Of a stretch of DNA of 64,000 nucleotides, positions 37,613-46,043 are shown in pieces. Each line of letters opens with the position of its first letter. Positions within the stretch are counted from its first letter, which is position 1. The notes under the pieces were generated by a model. The model was not told where the DNA came from and searched no databases. It worked only from the letters and a program-made list of their open reading frames with translations. The stretch comes from Oleomonas cavernae. Its GTDB lineage: Bacteria > Pseudomonadota > Alphaproteobacteria > Zavarziniales > Zavarziniaceae. Location: NCBI RefSeq assembly GCF_003590945.1, contig NZ_QYUK01000011.1, positions 338,001 to 402,000 on the forward strand, in the 5' to 3' direction. The position numbers and the translations under genes are program-made.

Positions 37613-37627
37613 GCAAGACTCGTGCCA
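37613..37627 (-). promoter_or_regulatory. Sigma-54 promoter of fixABCX
   Basis: Read on the minus strand: TGGCAC-GAGTC-TTGC, a full -24/-12 element with correct 5-base spacing, about 42 bases before the fixA start. Confidence 0.93.
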
Positions 37628-37671
37628 GAGACTGTTCCTCGCCATTTCAGGGGCTTGCAGGCCGACAGCCA

Positions 37672-37687
37672 TGTCGGCTTCGCGACA
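37672..37687. promoter_or_regulatory. NifA upstream activator site for fixABCX
   Basis: TGT-N10-ACA (TGT CGGCTTCGCG ACA), 45 bases upstream of the -24 element. It lies just at the end of nifW, on the same strand order as the other nif sites. Confidence 0.85.
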
Positions 37688-37691
37688 AGCC

Positions 37692-38017
37692 TCAACCCTT
37701 TCGTACGCCGAGGGCGGAAAGCGGCACGAAGCTACGGCCCTTGGGACGCACGGCGTCCTTCAGCACCTTGAACACGCGCTGGTCGAGGGGGAGGAGGCGG
37801 CGAAATCGGCATAGGCGTTTTCGAGATCGGCCCGGGCGCGCAGGTAGACGGCGTCGTCCGAAAGGCCATTCAGATCCTCGCGCCGCAGGTAATCGCCCAT
37901 GCGGCGCAGGATGTGCAACCGGGCGACGTTCAGCACCGCGGGATCGTAGCCGACGTCGAGGAAGGCGAAGAATTCCTCGGCGGCCGACATGCGTGTCAGG
38001 GTGTCGATCAGGCTCAT
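37692..38017 (-). CDS. nifW: NifW nitrogenase-protective protein (frameshift)
   Basis: NifW protein of about 108 residues, thought to protect or stabilise the MoFe protein against oxygen. It has the family features [16 protein letters not shown] and [14 protein letters not shown]. The open frame ends early near residue 75 (ASSPSTS...), but adding one base in the G run 37787-37791 restores [20 protein letters not shown] and a stop at 37692. AGGAGG precedes ATG 38017, which overlaps the cysE stop (ATGA). It is the last gene of the iscA-nifUSV-cysE-nifW unit. Confidence 0.88.
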
Positions 38018-38745
38018 GGCAAGTCCTCCTGCGCCGGCTGGCGGTCGCGGGTCTGGTAGTGGGCGAGGCGGGTTTCGAGGAAATCGATGCGGTCGATCAG
38101 AGCGGCGATCGCTTCGCCCACCGGGTCGGGCATCAGGTGATGCTCGAGGTCGATGCGGCCGTCGACGCGGCGGCGCTGATCCGCCGGGCGGACGATGCGG
38201 CCGGGAATGCCGACGACGGTCATGCCCGGCGGCACGTCCTCCATCACCACCGCATTGGCACCGATGCGCGCGCCACGGCCCACGGTGATGGGCGACAGGA
38301 TCTTGGCCCCGGCGCCGATCAGCACGCCGTCCTCGACCGTCGGATGGCGCCGGCCCGGCGACCAGCTCGTGCCGCCCAGGGTGACACCGTGATAGAGCGT
38401 CACGTCGTCGCCGATCACCGCCGTCTCGCCGATGACAACGCCGGCGCCATGGTCGATGAACAGGCGCTGGCCGATGGCCGCACCGGGATGAATGTCGACA
38501 TTGGTCAGGAAGCGGCCGAACCACGACAGCAGCCGGGCGGGAAAGCGCACCCCCGTCCGCCACAGCCGATGGGACAGGCGGTGGATCATGACGGCATGGA
38601 CACCGGGGTAGGTGCAAAGAATTTCGAGGCTGAAGCGGGCGGCCGGGTCTCGTGCCTTCACGCAGGCGACATCCTGCCGCCAGGTGGCGAGGAGGCCGGG
38701 CGCGCGCGGTGGCGCATCGTCGGGGGCGGCGGTGATGTCCACCAT
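38014..38745 (-). CDS. cysE: Serine O-acetyltransferase (CysE/NifP type)
   Basis: Acetyltransferase of 243 residues that makes O-acetylserine, the precursor of cysteine, from serine and acetyl-CoA. The N-terminal helices run to about residue 85; the left-handed beta-helix follows with [25 protein letters not shown] and [13 protein letters not shown], carrying the catalytic histidines. In nif clusters this enzyme (often called NifP) supplies extra cysteine for NifS-driven cluster assembly. Its ATG overlaps the nifV stop (TGATG), and its own stop overlaps the nifW ATG. Confidence 0.93.
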   Translation of the reverse strand: MVDITAAPDDAPPRAPGLLATWRQDVACVKARDPAARFSLEILCTYPGVHAVMIHRLSHRLWRTGVRFPARLLSWFGRFLTNVDIHPGAAIGQRLFIDHGAGVVIGETAVIGDDVTLYHGVTLGGTSWSPGRRHPTVEDGVLIGAGAKILSPITVGRGARIGANAVVMEDVPPGMTVVGIPGRIVRPADQRRRVDGRIDLEHHLMPDPVGEAIAALIDRIDFLETRLAHYQTRDRQPAQEDLP

Positions 38746-39901
38746 CACTCCGCCCCCATCAGGACACCCGGCTGGGCGCAATGGGCATAGATTTCGAGAA
38801 GGTCGCTGTTGCCCACGGTGCGCTTGGTGCGGCTGGCTTTTTCCCGCACCTTGGCCAGCACGGCGCGGGCGCGGCATTCGTCAGCGGCAAGGCCAAGCCC
38901 CTTCAGGGCGGCGAAGACGGCGGACAGGCCGGAATGCTTGCCCAGGACGATTTCCCGCCGCCGGCCGAAGCGCGCCGGCGACAACGCCTCATAGGTCGCC
39001 GGGTCCTGCAACAGGCCATGGACATGGATGCCGGATTCATGAGTGAAGACGCCCGCGCCGACGATCGATTTCGCCATGGGGATCGGCCGGCACGACGCGG
39101 CGGCGACGATATCGGCGAGGCCCTGCAGCCGGGCGAGATCGACGCCGGTGCGCCGCCCCTGCGTCTGGGCCAGTGCGGCGACGACTTCCTCCAACGCGGC
39201 ATTGCCCGCCCGCTCGCCCAGGCCGAGCACGCAGACCGAGGCGTGATTGGCCCCGCCCTGCACCGCCGCCAGCGTGTTGGCGGTGGCGAGCCCCAGATCG
39301 TCGTGGCCGTGGAACTCGATCTCCAGATCGGTTTCGGCACACAGGCGCCGCGTGATCGCATAGGTCGCGAAGGGATCGAGAATGCCGAGCGTATCGGCGA
39401 AGCGGAAGCGGTGGGCGCCGGCCGCTTCCGCCACCTGCATCGCGGTGCAGACGAAGCCGAGATCGGCCCGGCTGGCATCCTCCCCGCCCATGGCGACCTC
39501 GAGGCCGAGATCGCGGGCATGGCGGATCACCCGGTCGATCCGGCGCAGCACGTCGGCCCGGTCGCTATGGTACTTCGCCCTGATCTGCAGGTCGGACAGG
39601 GGAACCGACAGGTTCACGCGGGCCAGGCCGGTGCGCAGGGCGGCCTCGACATCCGCCTCGGTCATGCGGCACCAGGCGATCGCCTCGGCATGGGTCAGGC
39701 TTTCGGCGACGGCGGCGATCGAGTCGATTTCAGCCGGTCCCATGGCGGGGGTGCCGGCCTCGATCTCGTCGACGCCGGCCTCGTCGAGGGCACGGGCGAT
39801 CGCCAGTTTCTCGTCGAGGGTGAAGGCGACGCCGGGGCCTGTTCGCCGTCACGCAGCGTGGTGTCGTTGATGACGACGGCGGGAAGATGCACGGGGGTCA
39901 T
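38745..39901 (-). CDS. nifV: Homocitrate synthase NifV (frameshift)
   Basis: Homocitrate synthase condenses acetyl-CoA and 2-oxoglutarate to homocitrate, the organic ligand of FeMo-co. [14 protein letters not shown] at the N-terminus is the metal- and substrate-binding motif of the family; [12 protein letters not shown] and [16 protein letters not shown] carry further metal ligands. The first 23 codons are in another frame because one base is missing in the G run 39834-39837; corrected length is about 385 residues. AAAGGA precedes ATG 39901. It follows nifS by 20 bases. Confidence 0.93.
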
Positions 39902-39921
39902 GGCACGCTGTCCTTTCGTGG

Positions 39922-41136
39922 TCAGGCATAGGTCGGGTTGAAGGCGGCGGCGGGCGCCGGTCGGTCCTGCCCTCTCTCCTTCCAGAAGGGGGAGAGGGAG
40001 CGCAGGTTGGCGATGATGCCGGGCATCGCCTCGAGCACGCGGTCGACATCCTCGTCCCCGTTTTCCCGCGAGAAGGAGAAGCGGATGGCGCCGTGGGCCG
40101 CCGTATAGGGCACCTTCATGGCGCGAAGGACATGGGAGGGTTCGAGCGAGCCCGAGGTGCAGGCGGAGCCGGAAGAGGCGGCAATGCCCGCCCGGTTGAG
40201 GAGGAGGAGGATGGCCTCGCCCTCGATGAACTCGAAGGCGATGTTGGCGGTGTTGGGCAGGCGGTGCTCGGGATCGCCGGTCACGAAGCTGTTGCCGATT
40301 CGCTGCAACAGGCCTTGTTCCAGCCGGTCGCGCAGGGCCTTCACCCTGGTCTGCTCGTCGAGCATGTGGGCAAGCGCCAGCTCCGCCGCCTTGCCCAGGC
40401 CGATGATGGCCGGCGCATTCTCGGTGCCCGCCCGCCGCCCGCGTTCCTGGTGGCCGCCGCGGATCAGCGGGCGCAGGCGCACGCCCTTGCGGACGTAGAG
40501 CGCGCCGATGCCCTTCGGCCCATGCAGCTTGTGGCCGGATAGCGACAGCATGTCGATCTCGGTCGATTTCAGGTCGATCGGCAGCTTGCCCACCGCCTGA
40601 ACCGCGTCGGTATGGAACAGGGCGCCGGCCTCATGGGCCATCTCCGCCAGCCTCGCGACCGGGAACAGGGTGCCTGTCTCGTTGTTCGCCCACATGATCG
40701 AGGCGATCGCCGTCTTCGGCCCCAGCGCCTTGCGATAGGCCTCGACATCGAGCCTGCCCTTGGCATCGACCGGGATGCGGTGGACGGTGGTGCCCTTGTG
40801 CTTCTCCAGCCAGTCGCACAGCGCCAGAATCGCGGGATGTTCCACCACCGAGGTGATCACCTCGGTGCGCTGGCCTTGCGTTTCCAGGGCCGAGAGGATG
40901 GCGGTATTGTCGGATTCGGTACCGCCCGAGGTATAGATGATCTCGTGGTCGTGCTCGGCCCCGAGCAGCGCCTGCAACTGGCGCCGCGCCGTCTTCAGCG
41001 CCCCGCCGACCGAGGCGCCGAAGGCGTGCATGGACGAGGCATTGCCGAACTGCTCGGTGAAGAAGGGCAGCATGGCGGCGACGGCCGCCGGGTCGACCCG
41101 GGTGGTGGCGTTGTTGTCGAGATAGACGGGACGCAT
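39922..41136 (-). CDS. nifS: Cysteine desulfurase NifS
   Basis: PLP enzyme of 404 residues that releases sulfur from cysteine for Fe-S clusters. SLSGHKLHGPKG contains the PLP lysine K203, and the sulfur-carrying C326 is in ASSGSACTSGS, the long loop form typical of NifS/IscS group I. HTDAVQAVGK includes the PLP-binding Asp. ATG 41136 has GGAGGT 4 to 5 bases upstream and an in-frame ATG lies 4 codons earlier. It follows nifU and would charge that scaffold. Confidence 0.95.
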   Translation of the reverse strand: MRPVYLDNNATTRVDPAAVAAMLPFFTEQFGNASSMHAFGASVGGALKTARRQLQALLGAEHDHEIIYTSGGTESDNTAILSALETQGQRTEVITSVVEHPAILALCDWLEKHKGTTVHRIPVDAKGRLDVEAYRKALGPKTAIASIMWANNETGTLFPVARLAEMAHEAGALFHTDAVQAVGKLPIDLKSTEIDMLSLSGHKLHGPKGIGALYVRKGVRLRPLIRGGHQERGRRAGTENAPAIIGLGKAAELALAHMLDEQTRVKALRDRLEQGLLQRIGNSFVTGDPEHRLPNTANIAFEFIEGEAILLLLNRAGIAASSGSACTSGSLEPSHVLRAMKVPYTAAHGAIRFSFSRENGDEDVDRVLEAMPGIIANLRSLSPFWKERGQDRPAPAAAFNPTYA

Positions 41137-41156
41137 GGCGACCTCCATGACCGGGA

Positions 41157-42083
41157 TCAGACGGGGATGACGCGCAAGGGCTGGCCGAGTTTTTCGATCA
41201 GCCGCTCCTGCACGCCGTTCACGGTGATGCTGGCCATCTGGCAGCCGACGCAGGCGCCCGACAGTTTCACCATCACCCGGTCGCCTTCGACATCGATCAG
41301 TTCGCAGTCGCCGCCGTCCTGGCGCAGGAAGGGGCGCAGGCCCTCGATCGCTTCCTCGATCAGGCGGATGCGCTGGAGGTTGGTCAGCTTCGGCTTCGAT
41401 ACCGGCTCCAGCTTGATCGCGAGGGGCGACTTGCCCGCCTTGGGCCGGCGCACCGGGCGCGCAGCCTGGTCGGGGTCGAAGGCTTCGGCCGCGTCGAGCA
41501 GGCCTTCCGCGACCATGGCGGCATTGGTCTTGACCAGGACCTCCTCGATCCCCTCGATGCAGGTGGCGCAGGAGCCGCCCGCCTTGGTGAAATGGGTGAC
41601 CTGTTCCAGCGTGGTCAGGCCGTTCATGCGCACGGCCCGCTCGATCATGCCTTCGTCGACGCCGAAGCACTTGCAGACCAGGGCGCCTTCCTCGTGGTCG
41701 TCCTCCCAGGCCTCGCCGCGGTAATTGGCGACGGCGGCGCGCAGCGCCTCGTAACCCATGACGGAGCAGTGCATCTTCTCGGGCGGCAGGCCGCCGAGGA
41801 AATCGGCGATGTCCTGGTTGGTCAGGGTCAGCGCTTCGGCGATGGTCTTGCCGATGATGAGTTCGGTCAGCGCCGAGGACGAGGCGATGGCCGAGCCGCA
41901 GCCGAAAGTCTGGAACCGGGCGTCGGTGATCGTGTCGGTGGCGGGATCGACCTTGATCATCAGGCGCAGCGCGTCACCGCAGGAAATGGCGCCGACGTCG
42001 CCGATACCGCTGGCGTTCTCCATCACACCCGCATTCTTCGGGTTGTAGAAGTACTCCTGGACCTTTTCGCTGTATTCCCACAT
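41157..42083 (-). CDS. nifU: Fe-S scaffold protein NifU
   Basis: Full-length three-domain NifU, 308 residues. The IscU-like N-domain has the ligand cysteines C35, C62 and C106. The central domain carries a permanent [2Fe-2S] cluster bound by CKC (137, 139) and CATC (172, 175). The C-terminal Nfu domain ends with SGACVGCQM. It assembles clusters with sulfur from NifS and donates them to nitrogenase maturation. GAGGAG precedes ATG 42083; iscA is 11 bases upstream. Confidence 0.96.
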   Translation of the reverse strand: MWEYSEKVQEYFYNPKNAGVMENASGIGDVGAISCGDALRLMIKVDPATDTITDARFQTFGCGSAIASSSALTELIIGKTIAEALTLTNQDIADFLGGLPPEKMHCSVMGYEALRAAVANYRGEAWEDDHEEGALVCKCFGVDEGMIERAVRMNGLTTLEQVTHFTKAGGSCATCIEGIEEVLVKTNAAMVAEGLLDAAEAFDPDQAARPVRRPKAGKSPLAIKLEPVSKPKLTNLQRIRLIEEAIEGLRPFLRQDGGDCELIDVEGDRVMVKLSGACVGCQMASITVNGVQERLIEKLGQPLRVIPV

Positions 42084-42094
42084 GGCGCGTCTCC

Positions 42095-42415
42095 TCAGCC
42101 GAAAGACTTGCCGCAGGAGCACTGCGAGGATGCTTGCGGATTGTCGAAGGTGAAGCCCGAGCCTTCGAGCGCCACGACGAAATCGATCGTCGTGCCCTCG
42201 ATGACCGGCTTGCTCTTTTCGTCGATGAAGACTTTCACGCCGTCCTGTTCGGCGACGATGTCGCCCGGCTCGGCGGCGGCGACGAGGCCCATCATATATT
42301 TGAAGCCGGCGCAGCCGCCCGCCTCCACCATCACGCGCAGGCCTTCGACCGGCTCGGCCGAGCCCGAGATCGCAGTCCTGACGGCATTCACGGCACTCTG
42401 GGTCAGATGGATCAT
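42095..42415 (-). CDS. iscA: IscA/HesB-type Fe-S carrier (nif-associated)
   Basis: A-type carrier of 106 residues with the conserved cysteines C35 ([10 protein letters not shown]) and the pair C99, C101 (QCSCGKSF). It begins [13 protein letters not shown], close to IscA-Nif proteins, and would carry iron or clusters between NifU and targets. ATG 42415 with GGGAA upstream is preferred; the longer frame reaches back into the sigma-54 promoter. It is the first gene of the nifUSV unit. Confidence 0.92.
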   Translation of the reverse strand: MIHLTQSAVNAVRTAISGSAEPVEGLRVMVEAGGCAGFKYMMGLVAAAEPGDIVAEQDGVKVFIDEKSKPVIEGTTIDFVVALEGSGFTFDNPQASSQCSCGKSFG

Positions 42416-42449
42416 GGCGATGTTCCCAAGATTGGTCGAAAGACACATC

Positions 42450-42464
42450 GCAAGGCCCGTGCCA
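42450..42464 (-). promoter_or_regulatory. Sigma-54 promoter of iscA-nifUSV-cysE-nifW
   Basis: On the minus strand TGGCAC-GGGCC-TTGC, a complete -24/-12 element, 35 bases before the iscA start. Confidence 0.93.
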
Positions 42465-42526
42465 AGCAACGGGCCCTTGATTTTGCATAGGTTTTTCGGA
42501 TCGCGCGATTGTCGGCTTTGCGCCTT

Positions 42527-42542
42527 TGTCGGGTTTGCGACA
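42527..42542. promoter_or_regulatory. NifA upstream activator site for iscA-nifUSV
   Basis: TGT-N10-ACA (TGT CGGGTTTGCG ACA), 63 bases upstream of the -24 element, in the short gap after nifQ. Confidence 0.85.
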
Positions 42543-42572
42543 GGGACGGACCCGGGCCGGCCGCGGGCCTCG

Positions 42573-43196
42573 TCAGGCGGTGGCGCGGAGGTCCATGCCG
42601 CGCCGGCTACGGGCCATCAGGCTTTCGCCGTCCTCGGTGCCGAAGCAGGTCTCGAAGTCGTCGCATTCGCTGCAACTGGGTGCGGTACACAGGCGATAGC
42701 CCTCGTCGCGACAGATCATGCGGTAGAGGAATTTCTTCCACTTCATGTCTTGCGCATTCTTGCGCGACAACGGTTCGAAATGCCGCTCCATCAGCCAGGA
42801 CAGTTCCCGCCGGTTGCGCAGGCCGAGATCCTGCCACAGGTGATTGGGCCGCTGGGCCCGGCGGGCGATCATCGCGGCAAGGGCGGCTTCGAGCGGATCG
42901 CCCTCGCAAGCGTGGCGAAACAGAAAATCGCGCAGGCAGGCCTCGTCATCCGCCAGCGTCACCTCGGCAAGGGGGAAGCGCTCGAATTGCGGGCGGGCGG
43001 CGGGAAAGACCGCGTCGACAAGGCCGAGGAGCTCGGCCGCGCCAAGGCCGATGCGCTCGCCCGGCGAGACCTTGTCGCGCAGCGCCTCCTCGAGAGACAG
43101 CGACAGGATCGAGGCGACGACATGGGCATCGAAAGCCTCGCAGGCCGGCCGGCCGCCGGCGCCCATCAGCCAGTCGTAGAGATCTCGGGCCTTCAT
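42573..43196 (-). CDS. nifQ: NifQ, molybdenum delivery protein
   Basis: Protein of 207 residues. Near the C-terminus it has CTAPSCSECDDFETC (C170, C175, C178, C184), the C-x4-C-x2-C-x5-C motif that defines NifQ and binds its Mo-Fe-S cluster. NifQ supplies molybdenum for FeMo-co. GAGGAGG precedes ATG 43196. It is the last gene of the long nifH operon. Confidence 0.95.
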   Translation of the reverse strand: MKARDLYDWLMGAGGRPACEAFDAHVVASILSLSLEEALRDKVSPGERIGLGAAELLGLVDAVFPAARPQFERFPLAEVTLADDEACLRDFLFRHACEGDPLEAALAAMIARRAQRPNHLWQDLGLRNRRELSWLMERHFEPLSRKNAQDMKWKKFLYRMICRDEGYRLCTAPSCSECDDFETCFGTEDGESLMARSRRGMDLRATA

Positions 43197-43206
43197 CGCC
43201 GCCTCC

Positions 43207-43482
43207 TCAGGCCGCGCCGTGGCGCTGGCAGTTGGTGGGGCAGACCCGGGCACAGGCGCCGCAGCCGATGCAGGCGCCGGCATCGACCAGGGCCATGACC
43301 TTGCGCTCGATATCGTCCTCGTCCGGATCGACCAGCTCGTCCTCGTCGGTCACGCCCATCAGGGTCATCACGCCCCGGCCGCAGACCTTGTAGCAGCGGC
43401 CGCAGCCGATGCAGACCCTGGCATCGATGGCGAGAAGATAGTCCGGCGTCCAGGCGCGGCCGTCGCGTGTCTGCGTTTGCAT
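43207..43482 (-). CDS. fdxB: Nif-specific ferredoxin III (FdxB)
   Basis: Two-cluster ferredoxin of 91 residues. Motifs are CIGCGRCYKVC (C24, C27, C30, C34) and CIGCGACARVC (C71, C74, C77, C81) separated by an acidic insertion of about 36 residues, the arrangement of nif-associated ferredoxin III. It probably supplies electrons for cofactor assembly or nitrogenase. It lies between nifQ and the CCE_0567-type gene. Confidence 0.93.
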   Translation of the reverse strand: MQTQTRDGRAWTPDYLLAIDARVCIGCGRCYKVCGRGVMTLMGVTDEDELVDPDEDDIERKVMALVDAGACIGCGACARVCPTNCQRHGAA

Positions 43483-43495
43483 CTGCGGGCTCCTT

Positions 43496-43696
43496 CTAGG
43501 CGGCCTCGAGGCGCTTCAATTCGGCCCGCTTTGCTTCGAGCGTGGCGAAGGCCTCGAGGGCGCGGGCGGCGATTTCCGGGATCTGCTGCCAGTTCACCGG
43601 CAGATCTTCGGAAAGGTCGTGCAGGTCCATCTTGGCCTGGGTCGCCTTGGCCGAGAGCTTCCTCAGCTCCGCCTTCAGCAGGTCGATATCGGTCAT
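43496..43696 (-). CDS. CCE_0567-type small nif-associated protein
   Basis: Helical protein of 66 residues with two predicted helices (MTDIDLLKAELRKLSAKATQ and IAARALEAFATLEAKRAEL) linked by LHDLSEDLPVNWQQIPEIA. Small proteins of this kind are regularly encoded between the DUF269 NifX-associated gene and fdxB in nif clusters; one homologue is described as metal-binding. Function unknown. GGAGG precedes ATG 43696. Confidence 0.85.
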   Translation of the reverse strand: MTDIDLLKAELRKLSAKATQAKMDLHDLSEDLPVNWQQIPEIAARALEAFATLEAKRAELKRLEAA

Positions 43697-43707
43697 GGCG
43701 GCCTCCG

Positions 43708-44175
43708 TCAGGCGCGGGCGACGTCGGGGAACTGCGCGATCACGGCGGCGGCCTGACCGGTCGCCTTCATGCCTTCGGCGGCCAGCATCTCGACATCCTC
43801 GAAGCCGAAACGATGGACGTCCCGCAAGCTTTTCGAGAAGGCGACCAGCCGGCCGACGAGCAGGACGACGCGGCCAAAACCCTCGTGGCTCATCTTCATC
43901 ATCGGGCTGGCCATCAGGCCGCACTGCTTTTCGATGGTGAGGCCCACTGCCTTGTAGAATTTCTCCACCCGGTCGATCGTGTCTGGGTCGGGGTCGCCCA
44001 TGATGGGCATCGCCCGCTTTTCCGCCTTGGTGACGATGTAGTCCTCGAGCAGGCGGGCGTCGCCGCGATTTTCCCAGGCGCCGTAACTGTCCTCGGCGCG
44101 GATCAGGCTCACCAGGCTCTGCACAAAGGGGCTGTCCAGGGCCGCGGGCACGGCGATTGGGGCAAGGGCGGTCAT
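43708..44175 (-). CDS. NifX-associated protein (DUF269)
   Basis: Protein of 155 residues of the DUF269 family regularly found directly after nifX. Landmarks are LIRAEDSYGAWENRGDARLLEDYIV, MPIMGDPDPDTIDRVEKFY and GRLVAFSKSLRDVHRFGF. Likely helps FeMo-co synthesis or storage, but its role is not established. ATG 44175 has AGGAGG upstream; a TTG 6 bases earlier is less likely. It starts within 3 bases of the nifX stop. Confidence 0.92.
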   Translation of the reverse strand: MTALAPIAVPAALDSPFVQSLVSLIRAEDSYGAWENRGDARLLEDYIVTKAEKRAMPIMGDPDPDTIDRVEKFYKAVGLTIEKQCGLMASPMMKMSHEGFGRVVLLVGRLVAFSKSLRDVHRFGFEDVEMLAAEGMKATGQAAAVIAQFPDVARA

Positions 44176-44177
44176 GT

Positions 44178-44657
44178 TCAATCCTCCTCGTCGAGATAGG
44201 CCATGGAGCGTTCCGGCTGCGCCGACATCACCTTGCGCAGCCAGGGCGGCGGATTGCCGGTCATCATGGTCTGCACCTTGGCGATAATCGCTTCGATCGG
44301 CTCGGGCGCCGGCAGTTTCACCGGGTGGATGCGGGCATTCACGACCTTCACCGCCGACGGCCCGCCGATGGCGAGGCAGAACAGCAGGTTGCAGCCGCGC
44401 AAGGCGTCGACCTTGGGGCCGATCCGGTCGTCGCCCTCGTTTCGGTGCTTGCCGGATTCGTCCGAGACCGTGCCGAACTCCACCGCCTCGACGAAGCGAG
44501 AATCCTGCGGCGTTACGTCATAGACGGCGAATTTCCGTGCCGAGCCGAAATGGGCGTTCAGCGCCTTCATGTCTTGCGTCGCGATGGCGATGCGCAGGCG
44601 CGGCACGGTTTCCGGCGCCGACTCGGGCGCGGTCTCAACAAGTTGCAATCGGCGCAT
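44178..44657 (-). CDS. nifX: NifX, FeMo-co precursor carrier
   Basis: Protein of 159 residues of the NifX/NafY family: RLRIAIATQDMKALNAHFGSARKFAVYDVT and GCNLLFCLAIGGPSAVKVVNARIHPVK. NifX carries NifB-co or the VK cluster between NifB and NifEN. Its start lies 23 bases inside the 3' end of nifN in another frame, a larger overlap than the rest of the operon. GGAGG precedes ATG 44657. Confidence 0.94.
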   Translation of the reverse strand: MRRLQLVETAPESAPETVPRLRIAIATQDMKALNAHFGSARKFAVYDVTPQDSRFVEAVEFGTVSDESGKHRNEGDDRIGPKVDALRGCNLLFCLAIGGPSAVKVVNARIHPVKLPAPEPIEAIIAKVQTMMTGNPPPWLRKVMSAQPERSMAYLDEED

Positions 44658-46032
44658 GGCGCATGTCCTCCAGGGGCGGTGCGGGCATGGGCGCCAGCAC
44701 GTCGGCGAAGTCGGCCGGCCCCTTCTCGGGGCGCACGGCGATGAAGAGATTGGCGATGTCGGCGATCAGGTCGCGGGTACCGCGATAGAGGATGCGGCAG
44801 CGATGCTGCGCACCCAGCCGGTCGAAGATCGGGAAGCCGACACGCAGGAGCGGCACGCCCAGCCGCTCTGCCGCCTGGCGGCCATGGGCATGGGTGACCA
44901 GCAATTCCGCCCCCCGTGCCGCCGCGGCGGCCTCGAAATCGCCGAGGTCGCCGATGATCACCTCGTCCGCGGGGATGTCGCCCAGCGCCGGCGAATTGCC
45001 GGTGCTGGCGACGGCGACCACGACCGCCGCCCCCAGGCCACCGAAGAACAGGCTCAGGCTGCGCAGCAGATCCGGGTCGGCGGCGATGGCGATGCGCCGG
45101 TCGCCGAAGTGGAAATGGCCGTCCAGCATCATGTCGACCAATTGCGATCGCCGCCGTTTCACGCTGGCCGGCACCGGCTGGCCCGAGAGATGGGACAGCA
45201 GGGTGACCAGGCTGTCGACCGGGGCGAGGCCGGTCAGGCTGGCAAACAGCGTGGTCGGCACGCCGGTCAGGCCCTGCAAGGCCTCGGCGGGCGGGCGCAT
45301 ATGATGGCCGATGGCGATCGTGTGCAGTGCCCGGCCCATCTCGGCGATATCGCCCACCTTGGTCCCGCCGCTGGTCGGGCCCGAGTACTGCTCGTTCACA
45401 TGGCCGTCGAGGGACCCCGAAACATCGGGCAGCACCGCCGCGGTAAAGCCGAAAGCGGCGATCAAGTCACGTAATTCCTCGATATCGCCCGAGGTGAGAT
45501 GAACGCCAGGCAGCACGTTGATCTGGCGAAGCGGCACGTCGCGCCGCTCGCCCGGGATCACCAGGCCCTCGATGATCGCGGTCACCGCCGCGGCCCAGCC
45601 GTCCTCCAGCGCGCCCGAGAAATCCGGGGTGGATGCGAGGACGATCTTGGTTTCGGCGAGTTCGTCGCGCCGGGCGAGGATATTCCGCAGATCGCCGACG
45701 AAATCCTCGCCTCGGGTTTCGACCAGCGCCGTGGTCGCGATGCCGACGAATTGGGGCTTCATGCGCGTGGTCAGGTTGATCAGCGCCTCTTCGAGGTTGT
45801 CGGCGCCGCCCAGCACCGTCGCCACCTCGTCGATCGCCGTCGTCTGCAACGGCATGTCTTCCTTGAAGTGGCGAACCGCCAGGGTCAGGGCGAAGGAGGT
45901 ACAGCCCTGGCTGCCGTGGAACAGGGGCACCGCGCCGTCGATGCCCAGGTAGGCGAGCGCCGCGCCCATGGGCGCGGAGGACTTCACCGGATTGACCGAC
46001 AGGTTCTTCTTCGGGGTGCGGATGGCAGCCAT
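44635..46032 (-). CDS. nifN: NifN, FeMo-co scaffold beta subunit
   Basis: Protein of 465 residues, homologue of NifK that with NifE forms the scaffold on which FeMo-co is completed. SVNPVKSSAPMGAALAYLGI and FHGSQGCTSFALTLAVRHFKE are family hallmarks. Cys in FHGSQGC is an Fe-S ligand; the remainder has fewer P-cluster cysteines than NifK, as usual for NifN. GAGGGAG precedes ATG 46032. It follows nifE by 11 bases. Confidence 0.96.
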   Translation of the reverse strand: MAAIRTPKKNLSVNPVKSSAPMGAALAYLGIDGAVPLFHGSQGCTSFALTLAVRHFKEDMPLQTTAIDEVATVLGGADNLEEALINLTTRMKPQFVGIATTALVETRGEDFVGDLRNILARRDELAETKIVLASTPDFSGALEDGWAAAVTAIIEGLVIPGERRDVPLRQINVLPGVHLTSGDIEELRDLIAAFGFTAAVLPDVSGSLDGHVNEQYSGPTSGGTKVGDIAEMGRALHTIAIGHHMRPPAEALQGLTGVPTTLFASLTGLAPVDSLVTLLSHLSGQPVPASVKRRRSQLVDMMLDGHFHFGDRRIAIAADPDLLRSLSLFFGGLGAAVVVAVASTGNSPALGDIPADEVIIGDLGDFEAAAAARGAELLVTHAHGRQAAERLGVPLLRVGFPIFDRLGAQHRCRILYRGTRDLIADIANLFIAVRPEKGPADFADVLAPMPAPPLEDMRHAPIATC

Positions 46033-46043
46033 GTCGCACTCCC